Origin: Paenibacillus phytorum
GTDB taxonomy: Bacteria > Bacillota > Bacilli > Paenibacillales > NBRC-103111
Direction: 5' to 3'
Length of the DNA stretch: 64,000 bases
NCBI RefSeq assembly: GCF_013141715.1
Contig: NZ_WHOA01000148.1
Span: 118,654 to 182,653 of the forward strand
In this document: positions 1 through 7,874 of the stretch, piece after piece
Layout of the letters: every line of letters starts with the position of its first letter
Numbering within the stretch: position 1 is the first letter of the stretch
Notes under the pieces: generated by a model
Told to the model about the DNA's origin: nothing
Database searches by the model: none
The model's input: only the letters and a program-made list of their open reading frames with translations
Position numbers and translations under genes: made by a program

Positions 1-748
1 TACCATACAGAGGTGCGATCTCTATCTCTTTTCCTAATTTAAGTGCAGCAAGGTTGTTAGCAACACGATGAATTTCAGCTGCTCCAGGGAGAAAAACAAG
101 CAAGCTGCCTTCATTCATTTGCAAGGCCCGTTGGATGTTTGTTACTACAACCTGTTCTATTCTACTCGTCATTTTCGCATCCAGATATTGAGTGACAACA
201 GGATAAGTTCGCCCTTCACTTTGAATAATCGGTGCATGATCCAGCATGGCCGAAACCGTGTTAGCCTCAATCGTAGCCGACATAATCAGAATTCGCAGAT
301 CCTCACGCAAAAGGGTTTGTGATTGCCTGCTAAGTGCCAACCCCAAATCTGCATGTAAGCTGCGCTCATGAAACTCATCAAAAATAACAGCCCCCACCCC
401 TTCCAAGGCAGGATCTGTTTGAAGCATGCGCGTAAGCACACCTTCCGTTATCACTTCAATTCGCGTGTTCGGTCCAACCCTCGTGTCATTTTTCACTCGA
501 TAGCCAATGGTCTGCCCAACTTCTTCACCACGAAGCTTAGACATATATCGAGCAGCCGCACGAGCTGCCAGTCTTCTAGGCTCAAGCATGAGTATCTTTT
601 GGTTTTGCAGCCAAGACTCTTGTAGAATAGCTAACGGTACTTGCGTTGTTTTGCCCGCACCAGGCTGAGCGACCAATATTGTGCATGGATTTGTTAGTAA
701 GGCTTCTTTCAATTGAGGAAGCACGGTTTCAATCGGTAACGAGTTCAT
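1..748 (-). CDS. hrpB: ATP-dependent RNA helicase HrpB, 5' part (continues past window start)
   Basis: Reading the minus strand from the ATG at 746-748 gives about 249 codons with no stop before base 1, so the C-terminal two thirds lie outside the window. The N-terminus carries a DEAH-type helicase core: Walker A AQPGAGKTTQ near residue 30, a DEFHERS motif (DEAH-box equivalent) near 120 and SATIEA (motif III) near 155. These motifs and the spacing match HrpB, a DEAH-box protein of poorly defined role found in many bacteria, usually about 800 residues long. The gene is divergent from the small gene at 977. The family call is confident; the cellular role is not known from the sequence. Confidence 0.85.
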   Translation of the reverse strand, partial: MNSLPIETVLPQLKEALLTNPCTILVAQPGAGKTTQVPLAILQESWLQNQKILMLEPRRLAARAAARYMSKLRGEEVGQTIGYRVKNDTRVGPNTRIEVITEGVLTRMLQTDPALEGVGAVIFDEFHERSLHADLGLALSRQSQTLLREDLRILIMSATIEANTVSAMLDHAPIIQSEGRTYPVVTQYLDAKMTSRIEQVVVTNIQRALQMNEGSLLVFLPGAAEIHRVANNLAALKLGKEIEIAPLYG

Positions 749-840
749 TAGTTTTCACTCCGAGGCTTCTGTCAGTCTTGTTATCGCTTGCTCCATGCGT
801 TTCGAGCGGGTTTCCGTCATTTCAAGTCTGGACTCATTCA

Positions 841-855
841 ATTAATGACATTAAT
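841..855. promoter_or_regulatory. AT-rich perfect palindrome in the divergent hrpB / DUF2533 promoter region
   Basis: ATTAATG-A-CATTAAT is a perfect inverted repeat of 7-bp arms, followed by a further TTATTAATGAG half copy. It lies in the 228-bp gap between two divergent genes, about 95 bp before the hrpB start. The -10-like TATACT near 930 belongs to the rightward gene. It may be an operator, but AT-rich palindromes also arise by chance. Confidence 0.3.
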
Positions 856-976
856 TATTAATGAGGCGAGTTTATAATGTCGATTATTGTTCGGATTTCC
901 TCTTACAAAAACTGTTCCTCACCTATTCAATCGTGTATACTAGATTAGAATCTGGTCACTAAAGGAGAACTTTAAG

Positions 977-1231
977 ATGAATGTACATGAAGCGATATCC
1001 AAACATTCGAATGCACAGCACCTACATCTCGTTAGGTTTGCAGAGCTAGATGCACAGCGTGAGCAAGCTATTGACGCTGCTGTCGATCTGTGCAGAAGCG
1101 GGCTCCCTTTTAGCGTTGATGCGATCAACGCCGTAACAGCCCAAATCATCGCCCATGCCAAAGAAGGTATTTCTCCGCTCCGTTCTTATGTAACTGAAGA
1201 CATGGTGCGTGATTACGTAAACAAAGGTTAA
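977..1231 (+). CDS. DUF2533-like small protein (YpbS type)
   Basis: This is a soluble 84-residue protein preceded by AAAGGAGAA at good spacing. It begins with MNVHEAISKHSNAQHLH and is largely helical with mixed charge. The pattern (an early HxAISxHSxxQHxH segment, a DAINxVTxQI stretch in the middle and a final VTxEMVxEYV-like segment) recalls B. subtilis YpbS/DUF2533 from memory. No catalytic motif is visible and the function is unknown. A 54-codon membrane-protein gene follows after 14 bp and is probably cotranscribed. The family name is moderately sure; that it is a real gene is very likely. Confidence 0.7.
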   Translation: MNVHEAISKHSNAQHLHLVRFAELDAQREQAIDAAVDLCRSGLPFSVDAINAVTAQIIAHAKEGISPLRSYVTEDMVRDYVNKG

Positions 1232-1245
1232 GGAGATAAATAGCG

Positions 1246-1410
1246 ATGGGTGTTCTAACTTTTATTTCAATGCTAGTTATGGGATCAGCATTTAGTGCCG
1301 GATTCTTGCTTTTGTTTAAGCGGAAAATAGCTCTTGGTATTGTCTGTATCGGACTCTCCATTGTCTGTTATATCGCATATGCTTACATAGCGACCAAGTA
1401 TTTCGTCTAA
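1246..1410 (+). CDS. small membrane protein, 54 aa
   Basis: This is a short reading frame with a strong ribosome binding site (AAGGAGATAAATAGCG, then ATG). The product has two hydrophobic segments, residues 2-24 and about 29-48, separated by the positive loop KRK. It therefore looks like a two-pass inner-membrane peptide with short ends. It follows the DUF2533 gene by 14 bp and is closed by a strong terminator 20 bp after its stop, so the two form one unit. No family was recognised. Confidence 0.65.
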   Translation: MGVLTFISMLVMGSAFSAGFLLLFKRKIALGIVCIGLSIVCYIAYAYIATKYFV

Positions 1411-1429
1411 AAATAATATGTACGCAATG

Positions 1430-1465
1430 AGAACCGATTGGGTCACCCGATACGGTTCTTTTTCA
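1430..1465 (+). terminator. intrinsic terminator after the 54-aa membrane protein
   Basis: AGAACCG pairs with CGGTTCT around an inner ATTGGGT/ACCCGAT pairing, followed by TTTTTC. It ends the rightward two-gene unit and abuts the stop of the convergent Nudix gene. Confidence 0.8.
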
Positions 1466-2110
1466 TTCAGACCATCCATTTTCCCTTAGTGTACGAAACA
1501 CAAGATCAAAATAGGCGACTGGATGCGGCACCAAATGATTTAGGGTCAGAAGCAGATTTGTTTGATCTAGCTCGCTTTCGATCCCCATTTTATAACCACT
1601 TGCCATTATTTCTTTTGTTTCTTGATGAGCTAAGCGCTCAAGGTCTACGACACTTACTGCGTACAGACCACTTACTTCTTCTGGCTGAAGAATATAACGA
1701 TTCAGTGGTTGGTCGCAGCGATATATAAACACATGACAAAACTCACGATCAATCAGTTGATCCGAAATCAGATCTTCTTCTGCAAATACCCCGCAAGGGA
1801 TTAAATCACTGAAATCGACCTTCAGCCCAAGCTCTTCCTCTAGCTCCCTCACACCGTCTTCTGTGGTTTCTCCGGCTGCAAGATGCCCAGCGCAAGAAAT
1901 GTCCAGCAAGTTCGGAAACAGATCCTTCTCTGGATGTCTTAACTGGAGTAAGAGACTAGGTTTCTTCCCTTCTAGGCTAACGATCCAACACTGAAAAGTT
2001 CGATGCCACAGCCCTTTCGCGTGCACTTCTGAGCGCGGAGCAACCCCAAGCTTATTCATCTTTTCATCATAGATATCAAACAGCTCTTCGGACTTGTTCA
2101 AATTACTCAT
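1463..2110 (-). CDS. Nudix hydrolase, IPP-isomerase-like subgroup
   Basis: This is a 215-residue protein whose Nudix box starts GHLAAGE and continues to RELEEELGL near residues 75-98. The spacer between the first Glu of the box and REL is six residues, not the canonical seven. The remaining metal-binding acidic residues (RELxEExG) are intact. An N-terminal segment with FDIYDEKMNKLG and WHRTFQCW is typical of the Nudix group that resembles isopentenyl-diphosphate isomerase and E. coli YfcD. Such enzymes cleave nucleoside-diphosphate-linked substrates, but the true substrate cannot be read from the sequence. The start is supported by GGGGAGAAC before ATG. It is followed by a DUF2164 gene reading the same way. 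Confidence 0.85.
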   Translation of the reverse strand: MSNLNKSEELFDIYDEKMNKLGVAPRSEVHAKGLWHRTFQCWIVSLEGKKPSLLLQLRHPEKDLFPNLLDISCAGHLAAGETTEDGVRELEEELGLKVDFSDLIPCGVFAEEDLISDQLIDREFCHVFIYRCDQPLNRYILQPEEVSGLYAVSVVDLERLAHQETKEIMASGYKMGIESELDQTNLLLTLNHLVPHPVAYFDLVFRTLRENGWSE

Positions 2111-2140
2111 GTTCTCCCCTCAGAACCTTCTATGTACCTG

Positions 2141-2398
2141 CTACCTGCGTATTATTTTTTTCGTCATTTTCATGGCATAGAGGTCTTCTTCCAATGAACT
2201 CATTCTTTCCATCAAGGTCTTGCCTGCATCTTCTATGGCCTGGTTATAAATAGGTGCAGCCAATTGTTGAAGCATATAATCGATTAATTGTTCCGTGGCC
2301 AAACGTCCTAATTCAATATTATGGTCCAATTCCAGATGGCCTTGCAAATCCTCAATCAACAATTCCTTCTCTTCTTTCGCTAATTTCAATGGTTTCAT
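2141..2398 (-). CDS. DUF2164-like protein
   Basis: This is an 85-residue, acidic, helical protein beginning MKPLKLAKEEKELL. It contains the LATEQLIDYMLQQLAAPIYNQAIEDA segment that I associate with DUF2164, small soluble proteins of unknown role. It lies 9 bp after the Dabb-domain gene on the same strand and 30 bp before the Nudix gene, so coiled-coil / Dabb / DUF2164 / Nudix could be one transcript. No active-site pattern is visible. Confidence 0.7.
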   Translation of the reverse strand: MKPLKLAKEEKELLIEDLQGHLELDHNIELGRLATEQLIDYMLQQLAAPIYNQAIEDAGKTLMERMSSLEEDLYAMKMTKKIIRR

Positions 2399-2407
2399 AA
2401 GAGCACC

Positions 2408-2716
2408 TCACTCAAAAATAGACAAATCGATTTCTTGAAACCGGCTTACTTCTTTTACCCAACGCTCCGCAACATAATGGGTATGTATCGGATGAACATT
2501 GTAAGCTTCATAAGCTGCTCTATCTGCAAATACCATTGAAAATCCGAAATCATAATCTGTCTTTGTGCTAACTTGACGAAACACTTCAAATTGCTCAACC
2601 CCAGGTATTGCCGCAAGTTCCTGAGCACTGCTTTTTAGAAATTGTTCGGCTTCCAGCGTATCTTTACCTGCGTGTAAATTAAATATCACCATATGTTTGA
2701 TACTTGCTTGATTCAT
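2408..2716 (-). CDS. Dabb-family (stress-responsive A/B barrel) protein
   Basis: This is a 102-residue ferredoxin-like dimeric alpha+beta barrel protein. It has the family pattern IKHMVIFNL at the N-terminus and YDFGFSMVFADRAAYEAYNVHPIHTHYV in the second half. The start at 2716 is preferred because AAAGGAGAAGAGAGACCT precedes it. An in-frame ATG at 2755 overlaps the upstream stop as TAATG but lacks a binding site. Dabb proteins are small stress-related or enzymatic barrels; no substrate can be assigned here. Confidence 0.8.
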   Translation of the reverse strand: MNQASIKHMVIFNLHAGKDTLEAEQFLKSSAQELAAIPGVEQFEVFRQVSTKTDYDFGFSMVFADRAAYEAYNVHPIHTHYVAERWVKEVSRFQEIDLSIFE

Positions 2717-2754
2717 AGGTCTCTCTTCTCCTTTTTTCTCCATCTTTCTATCCA

Positions 2755-3696
2755 TTATAGCGGATTTTGTATCAACGAACTATATAACCTCTTTGCTTCT
2801 TCCATGCTCGACTCCGACTTACTTAAAGCTTGCTCTAATTCATTACACAGTCGATTCACTTCCATCGCTTTATCTTCTACTTGTTTTGAAGTTTCGTGAA
2901 TCTTACCTTGAACCAACCAATCCGTTAATAATCCGTCAAAGAAGTAATCTGAGAATTTGAGAAATTCGCTAATATGGCTATCTATAGATAACGTCATATG
3001 GACATCCTTAAGTTCCTTCTCAAAACGGCTTAGTCTACTCTGAGCAGCGTGTACATGATCCATGGCTTCATCAATTTTTCCATGTTTGATATGCGTTGAC
3101 AGCATGCCGCCGCCGAGCATATCATAAGTGCCCCAATTACGTGCAGAACGAAGTGATTCAGCTGCTAATTGCAAATATTTCAGGACTGAGTCTCCTGCAC
3201 TTAACGCTTCTTTAAGCTCTTTGATTTGTAATTGAAATTCCGCTATCCGTTCAGAGAGCTCCCGCAGCTGCCTGCTCTTGCCTGAGTCATTAACATGAAT
3301 ATAAGATTCAATTTTCAGGGTCAAATCTTCCACTTCTAAGTCCCAAAATCGCACGGAATGGAGCTTGTTCCGCATTTCTTGTATCTCTTGCTCAAGATGA
3401 TCCCTTCGACGAACAGCTTCATTATATCTAAATTTCAGTTCCAGCAGTTCTTGTTCCTCAACAGCCAGCTTCTCTGCTTTCTTGTTCATTAAATCATACA
3501 GAAAGCTGGTAAAGCTGTGAGTTTTCAATTTTTCTACATCTCTTTTTTCTTTGATGAGCTGTTCTTCCCAAATGACAATATGATCTTTTGAGTTACTCCA
3601 TTCTCTTTCTAAATCCGCTAGCCGGGCCGACCAAACTGCTTGCAAGCGGCCATTTTCTTTGGCTGCTGCCAATCTTTGCACAAGCTCTTGAATCAT
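2755..3696 (-). CDS. long coiled-coil protein, unknown function
   Basis: The protein has about 313 residues and is rich in E, K, L and R with heptad-like spacing from about residue 25 to 165 and again from about 230 to 310. It has no signal peptide and no transmembrane segment. The middle has a short glycine segment (YDMLGGGMLST). The frame is open further upstream to 3798, but only through a TTG with no binding site. The ATG at 3696 follows AAGGGATGGTGG and is the better start. It overlaps the possible upstream ATG of the Dabb gene (TAATG), suggesting linked translation. I do not recognise the family; a structural or scaffold role would be a guess. Confidence 0.7.
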   Translation of the reverse strand: MIQELVQRLAAAKENGRLQAVWSARLADLEREWSNSKDHIVIWEEQLIKEKRDVEKLKTHSFTSFLYDLMNKKAEKLAVEEQELLELKFRYNEAVRRRDHLEQEIQEMRNKLHSVRFWDLEVEDLTLKIESYIHVNDSGKSRQLRELSERIAEFQLQIKELKEALSAGDSVLKYLQLAAESLRSARNWGTYDMLGGGMLSTHIKHGKIDEAMDHVHAAQSRLSRFEKELKDVHMTLSIDSHISEFLKFSDYFFDGLLTDWLVQGKIHETSKQVEDKAMEVNRLCNELEQALSKSESSMEEAKRLYSSLIQNPL

Positions 3697-3848
3697 ATTC
3701 CACCATCCCTTACACAATTCATCTACTCTACTAGACGACGCCCAGCTTTCTTTGGTTTCATCAACTTTCCTTTTTATGGAGAATAAAAACAACCTCAATT
3801 GTACACGTTAAAGCTGAACGCTAACCTGCCCTTGAAAGGATGAACGAC

Positions 3849-4025
3849 ATGGAAAACGAGAAGCATAGAGGCAAATACAAAGGCACAACGAACATGAATG
3901 CGAAAAATCAAGATATGGCTTTCGTGAACGACACGTTAGAAAATGCCCCCAATACGACACCTGTCAACATAGCGGAAGACGACATTAGCGAAGGTAACGA
4001 AGAACGACAATTGAATCAGAAGTAA
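3849..4025 (+). CDS. small hydrophilic protein, 58 aa
   Basis: GAAAGGA precedes the ATG at 3849 by a suitable distance; an earlier ATG at 3840 sits directly on the purine-rich stretch. The product is very polar and rich in N, E and K with no hydrophobic core (for example NEKHRGKYKG and EGNEERQLNQK), so it may be disordered. The composition resembles small spore-associated or regulatory peptides, but no family was recognised. It is divergent from the coiled-coil gene and is followed by a possible terminator. Confidence 0.55.
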   Translation: MENEKHRGKYKGTTNMNAKNQDMAFVNDTLENAPNTTPVNIAEDDISEGNEERQLNQK

Positions 4026-4041
4026 GGGTCATCTTAGATTC

Positions 4042-4092
4042 AGAGCAGCATACTATTTCCTACATCAAGGGGGTAGTTGTCTGCTCTTTTTT
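4042..4092 (+). terminator. possible terminator after the 58-aa gene
   Basis: AGAGCAG at 4042 pairs with CTGCTCT at 4081, followed by TTTTTCCC. The loop is long (about 32 nt), so efficiency is doubtful. Confidence 0.4.
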
Positions 4093-4168
4093 CCCTTAGC
4101 TAAACTTGGCATCTTCCTCAGCTTGCGATACTATGTAATGAGTATTTAGTCTTGGGGAGGTTGTTCTA

Positions 4169-5158
4169 ATGGAACAAGTCATCGTCATAGGTGCGGGTCC
4201 TTGCGGTTTGTCAGCCGCTATCGCCTTACAGCGCGAAGGCCTTTCACCTTTACTTATAGAAAAAAGCTGTATCGTTAATGCCATTTATTTATATCCAACC
4301 TATTTACAATTTTTCAGCACGCCAGAGTTGTTGGAAATTGGCGGTTATCCGTTCACAACACCTCATGAAAAACCTTATCGCCAAGAAGCTTTGGTCTACT
4401 ACAGAGAGGTTGCGCGTAGAGAACAGCTGCGAATTTTTTCTTATGAGGAAGTTGTTTCTATCGAACAATTAGAGACGGGATTTAAAGTCCATACAGAGGA
4501 CCAATTCGGGAAAAAGGCGGCGTATAGCACTCGCAATGTCATCGTAGCTACCGGCTACTTTGATCATCCTAATTTGCTCGGTATTCCTGGTGAAGAACTG
4601 CCAAAGACAACGCATTATTATAAAGAAGCCCATCCTTATGCAGGGGCAAAAGTAGCCGTTATTGGCGGAAACAACTCCGCGGTCGATGCAGCCATGGATT
4701 TGCTCAGAGTTGGCGCTGAAGTTACGGTGGTTTACCGCGGCAAGGACTTCTCAGCCAACATCAAACCTTGGGTTCGACCGATTTTTGAAAGTATGGTGAA
4801 TAAAGGTCGTATTCGCATGTGGTTCGATTCCAAAGTGGAACGTATTGATGAGCATACCATTACCGTGCGAAAAGCAACCGAACACATCACTTTAGACAAT
4901 GACTTCGTTCTTGCCCTAACCGGATTTCGACCGGATCGTGGGCTTCTGACCTCCATCGGTGTACAATTTCACGAAGAAACCAACGCTCCTCTCGTTCAAC
5001 CTGACACGATGGAAACGAACATCCCTGGTTTATATGTTGCTGGTGTTGTCGCTTCATCTAAATATGATGCGAACGAAATTTTCATAGAAACTGGCCGTAT
5101 GCATGGTCTGGCTATCACGAAGCATATCGTTTCCAGAATGAACCTCCAATCCAATTGA
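4169..5158 (+). CDS. ypdA: YpdA-family bacillithiol disulfide reductase (FAD/NADPH)
   Basis: This is a 329-residue flavoprotein of the thioredoxin-reductase-like fold. Residues 5-18 give the FAD site VIGAGPCGLSAA. A second dinucleotide motif, VIGGNNSAVDAAMDLL, near residue 170 binds NADPH. The motif VATGYFDHPN lies near 125, and the C-terminal FAD contact YVAGVVASS lies near 290. There is no CxxC redox pair, as expected for YpdA/Bdr, which recycles oxidised bacillithiol in Bacillota. The length fits the family (about 325 residues). The start follows GGGGAGG. It is a single-gene unit closed by a terminator that overlaps its stop codon. Confidence 0.9.
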   Translation: MEQVIVIGAGPCGLSAAIALQREGLSPLLIEKSCIVNAIYLYPTYLQFFSTPELLEIGGYPFTTPHEKPYRQEALVYYREVARREQLRIFSYEEVVSIEQLETGFKVHTEDQFGKKAAYSTRNVIVATGYFDHPNLLGIPGEELPKTTHYYKEAHPYAGAKVAVIGGNNSAVDAAMDLLRVGAEVTVVYRGKDFSANIKPWVRPIFESMVNKGRIRMWFDSKVERIDEHTITVRKATEHITLDNDFVLALTGFRPDRGLLTSIGVQFHEETNAPLVQPDTMETNIPGLYVAGVVASSKYDANEIFIETGRMHGLAITKHIVSRMNLQSN

Positions 5159-5171
5159 TTGGAGGTTTTTT
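5141..5171 (+). terminator. intrinsic terminator of ypdA
   Basis: AACCTCCAAT and ATTGGAGGTT form a stem around CCAATTG, followed by TTTTT. The stem includes the final codons and stop of ypdA. Confidence 0.85.
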
Positions 5172-5282
5172 ATCATATGAAAATATTTCCCATTTTTCAT
5201 AGATTCCTCTTCCATTACGAACACTTGTTTGCTATAATGTAAATAAGAACAAATGTTCCAATTAGATGAGGAGGTAGTTAAC

Positions 5283-5585
5283 ATGATGAACACCAGTCAC
5301 AATTTCCGTTTTATCGAGAGAGATTATTGGTACCACAAGGCATTGTGTGACACTGACCATCTTCTTCCCGGACAGATTGACGCCATGCTTGACGAAGCAC
5401 ACACCCACTACGCCGATTATACGTTCAAGTTTTATGACGATGGTTCGGTGACAATCATAGATAACGACACAAATAATCGCATTAAACCTCGCGAACTAAC
5501 TGGAGCCGTATATGACTTCTACATTCGCAAGCGTATTTATTTAATTAAAACCAATCTAATGGAGAAGCAACTCCAATACGCCTGA
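5283..5585 (+). CDS. conserved-looking hypothetical protein, 100 aa
   Basis: GAGGAGG lies 8 bp before the ATG at 5283; the frame is open upstream to 5253 but without a binding site. The protein is soluble and rich in aromatic residues and histidine (RDYWYHKALCDTDHLLPGQ, FKFYDDGSVTIID). It has mixed alpha/beta character and a basic C-terminal helix. No known motif was recognised. It is flanked by terminators on both sides and so is its own transcription unit. Confidence 0.65.
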   Translation: MMNTSHNFRFIERDYWYHKALCDTDHLLPGQIDAMLDEAHTHYADYTFKFYDDGSVTIIDNDTNNRIKPRELTGAVYDFYIRKRIYLIKTNLMEKQLQYA

Positions 5586-5594
5586 TTGAAGCAC

Positions 5595-5642
5595 AAAAAG
5601 GCCATCTGATTTGGACGATCGTCCTATCAGATGGCCTTTTCT
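5595..5642. terminator. bidirectional terminator between the 100-aa gene and tag
   Basis: AAAAAGGCCATCTGAT pairs with ATCAGATGGCCTTTT around a 15-nt loop. Both strands end in a T-run, so it can serve the two convergent genes. Confidence 0.85.
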
Positions 5643-5649
5643 CTACACT

Positions 5650-6204
5650 TTATTTATATCGAAAACAGGTTTGGTTGTGATCGTTCACCATGCCAACCGC
5701 TTGCATATAAGCATAACAAATCGTCGAACCCACAAACTTGAAACCACGCTTCTTTAAGTCTTTACTCATGGCATCAGAGATTTCTGATGTAGCAGGCACT
5801 TGACTCATATCCGTCCATTGATTGTTGATCGGCTTCCCACCAACGAACCCCCAGATATAGGAATCAAACGTGCCAAACTCTTGCTGCACCTTTAGAAAGG
5901 CTTTCGCATTCTGAACAACGGATGCAATTTTCAAGCGATTGCGAACGATACCTGAATTCTCAAGAAGTTCATTCAGTTTCTTATCGTCATAGTTCACTAT
6001 GATGTGCGGATCAAACCCATCGAACGCTTCCCGATAGCTCTGTCGCTTCTTCAGAATCGTATACCAGCTCAGTCCCGCTTGTGCGCCTTCCAGATTAAGC
6101 ATCTCGAACAAATGCCGGTCATCATGGACAGGAACACCCCATTCATGATCATGGTAATCGATATATAACGGATCTTCATTAACCCAACCGCATCTAATAG
6201 TCAT
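5650..6204 (-). CDS. tag: DNA-3-methyladenine glycosylase I
   Basis: This is a 184-residue enzyme of base excision repair that removes 3-methyladenine from DNA. The family pattern is clear: RCGWVNEDPLYIDYHDHEWG at the N-terminus holds the zinc-binding Cys5 and His. LEGAQAGLSWYTILKKR follows, then GFKFVGSTICYAYMQAVG, and a closing NDHNQTCFRYK supplies the remaining zinc ligands (His, Cys). The length is normal. It stands alone, convergent with the preceding gene. Confidence 0.92.
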   Translation of the reverse strand: MTIRCGWVNEDPLYIDYHDHEWGVPVHDDRHLFEMLNLEGAQAGLSWYTILKKRQSYREAFDGFDPHIIVNYDDKKLNELLENSGIVRNRLKIASVVQNAKAFLKVQQEFGTFDSYIWGFVGGKPINNQWTDMSQVPATSEISDAMSKDLKKRGFKFVGSTICYAYMQAVGMVNDHNQTCFRYK

Positions 6205-6288
6205 TTAAACACTCACCTTATCTAGAAATCGAACATGCGTTCTGTATTATTATAAAACCTATACGAATAGATGTCCAGTTAGATTTAA

Positions 6289-7095
6289 TTAGAATAAGTA
6301 AGGTGAAGGAATGCCATAGAATTGTTTGGTATTATTTAATAGCGTAGTTGCCGCTTCTTCCACTGGCAGTCCTTTTAGAAGAGCTATCTGTTCAATGACA
6401 GCATGGATCATACGCGGATGCGTCTGCTGCCCCTCAAAGGGCCCCTCGAAAGGCCATGGGCCATCCGTTTCGACCATCAAGTGCGTAATAGGATAGTTAC
6501 GAACAAGTATTCGTATTTCTTCTTCGTAGAGAACGTCCGGTGTTATGGAGATAAAGTAGCCAGCTTGAATCATTCGCTCCACCGTTGAATGTGACCCTTT
6601 GAACCAATGGAAATGCGCCTTTTTAATGCCATGCTTCTCAAGTAAGTCGCACACAACGTCAGCATCCTCGTACACAGCGTGCAAGACGACCGGTTTATCC
6701 AAATCCGCTGCTATCTTCAAGAAGCTCTCAAGCAGTGCAATGTAAGGCGCTAATTCAAAAACACGTCCCTTTGCTTCAGCATCAAGCCTCATATAATAAG
6801 GCAAACCAATTTCACCAACAGCGATCATCCTAGACGAATGCTCACGAATCCATCCGATTAAATCATTCAACTGACCTTCCGTAGGCAATTCTTGTTCAGG
6901 ATGGAAACCATAGGCTGCAAAAACTTGATCTGGGGCTTGCTTCAGCAGCCACTCAGTTGACTTACAAGAGTCCAGATGTCTCGACACTGCTATAAGCCCC
7001 TCGATGTGGCACTCTGCTAATTCCGCTAACAGAGTCGTTGCATCTGTTTCCATGTACATATCGAGATGAATATGGGCATCAATCGCTTTTATCAT
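6289..7095 (-). CDS. TatD-family metal-dependent hydrolase, last gene of the thiamine-precursor operon
   Basis: This is a 268-residue TIM-barrel hydrolase. Metal ligands are visible: DAHIHLD at residues 5-11 (HxH), VGEIGLPY (Glu), VLHAVYEDA (His), FHWFKGS (His) and VETDGPWP (Asp). The start at 7095 is chosen because CAGGAGATTACGT precedes it; the frame is open further but without a binding site. The start overlaps the end of thiZ by 17 bp, so the two are translationally linked. TatD proteins are often called DNases, but this context (a TPP-riboswitch operon with a ThiXYZ transporter) suggests a hydrolase acting on an imported thiamine precursor. That last point is inference. Confidence 0.8.
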   Translation of the reverse strand: MIKAIDAHIHLDMYMETDATTLLAELAECHIEGLIAVSRHLDSCKSTEWLLKQAPDQVFAAYGFHPEQELPTEGQLNDLIGWIREHSSRMIAVGEIGLPYYMRLDAEAKGRVFELAPYIALLESFLKIAADLDKPVVLHAVYEDADVVCDLLEKHGIKKAHFHWFKGSHSTVERMIQAGYFISITPDVLYEEEIRILVRNYPITHLMVETDGPWPFEGPFEGQQTHPRMIHAVIEQIALLKGLPVEEAATTLLNNTKQFYGIPSPYLF

Positions 7096-7855
7096 ACGTA
7101 ATCTCCTGACGCAAAAGCCTCTGAATAAACTGTCGAAGCTCTTGAAATTTCGGGTCAAGCATGACGGACTCTTGACGCGGCCTTGCAAACGGAATAACCA
7201 GCTCTTCTATGATTCTGGCAGGTTTGTTAGACAGTACATAGATACGATCTGATAGAAACAGCGCTTCTTCAATGCTATGCGTCACAAATAGAATGGAGCG
7301 CTTATTCTGTTCCCATATATTAAGCAGCCACGCCTGCATGTCTTGCCGAGTAAGTGCGTCTAAGGAGCCGAACGGCTCGTCCAGACACATGAGTTCCTGT
7401 GGACTGAGCAAAGCTCTCAGAAAAGAGACACGCTGCTGCATACCTCCTGAAAGTACATGCGGAAGCTCTTGCTCATAGCCGCCTAGTCCAACCTTGGGCA
7501 GCCACTCTCTTGCTTTGGCTAGCGCTTCTGTTCGCGTTTCTCCTGCAACTTCCTGAGCAAGTGCTACGTTGGACTCAATAGAACGCCAAGGGAACAAGGC
7601 AGGCTGCTGCGGCATATAAGAGATTAGGCCCTTAGAGCCTGTCACATTCACGCCGTCCAACCATACTTCCCCTGAAGTAGGCTTTACAAGCCCGCCAATA
7701 ATGTGAAAAAGGGTGCTCTTTCCGCTACCTGATGGGCCGATAAGTGAAACGAACTCCCCCTCTTTAACATGTAAAGAAATATCCGCAAGCACGGATACAC
7801 GCTGTTTTTTACCAGGGAACGTTTGATGAATGCCTCTAAGTTCTAATTTACTCAT
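7079..7855 (-). CDS. thiZ: ABC transporter ATPase, ThiZ-like (pyrimidine precursor uptake)
   Basis: This is a 258-residue nucleotide-binding protein of the nitrate/taurine/HMP-precursor importer group. Walker A is GPSGSGKST near residue 40, the signature is LSGGMQQRVSFLRALL near 140, Walker B is LMCLDEPFGSLDA near 160, and the switch His is in FVTHSIEEALFLSDR. AAAGGAGAGATGAGTTC supports the ATG at 7855. It follows thiX by 19 bp and overlaps the TatD-like gene. It powers import through ThiX of the ligand bound by ThiY. Confidence 0.85.
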   Translation of the reverse strand: MSKLELRGIHQTFPGKKQRVSVLADISLHVKEGEFVSLIGPSGSGKSTLFHIIGGLVKPTSGEVWLDGVNVTGSKGLISYMPQQPALFPWRSIESNVALAQEVAGETRTEALAKAREWLPKVGLGGYEQELPHVLSGGMQQRVSFLRALLSPQELMCLDEPFGSLDALTRQDMQAWLLNIWEQNKRSILFVTHSIEEALFLSDRIYVLSNKPARIIEELVIPFARPRQESVMLDPKFQELRQFIQRLLRQEITYDKSD

Positions 7856-7874
7856 GAACTCATCTCTCCTTTCT

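Noticed and set aside
749..840. Short minus-strand frame just upstream of hrpB (about 21-28 codons, ending EASE)
   Set aside because: No ribosome binding site; the only long version needs a TTG. A leader peptide cannot be excluded but is not supported.
68..861. Three plus-strand open frames at the left edge
   Set aside because: They are shadows of the hrpB gene on the other strand, which carries helicase motifs but has no stop inside the window.
6289..7095. Calling the TatD-like protein a DNase
   Set aside because: The motif set shows only the metal-dependent hydrolase fold; the operon context favours a small-molecule substrate.
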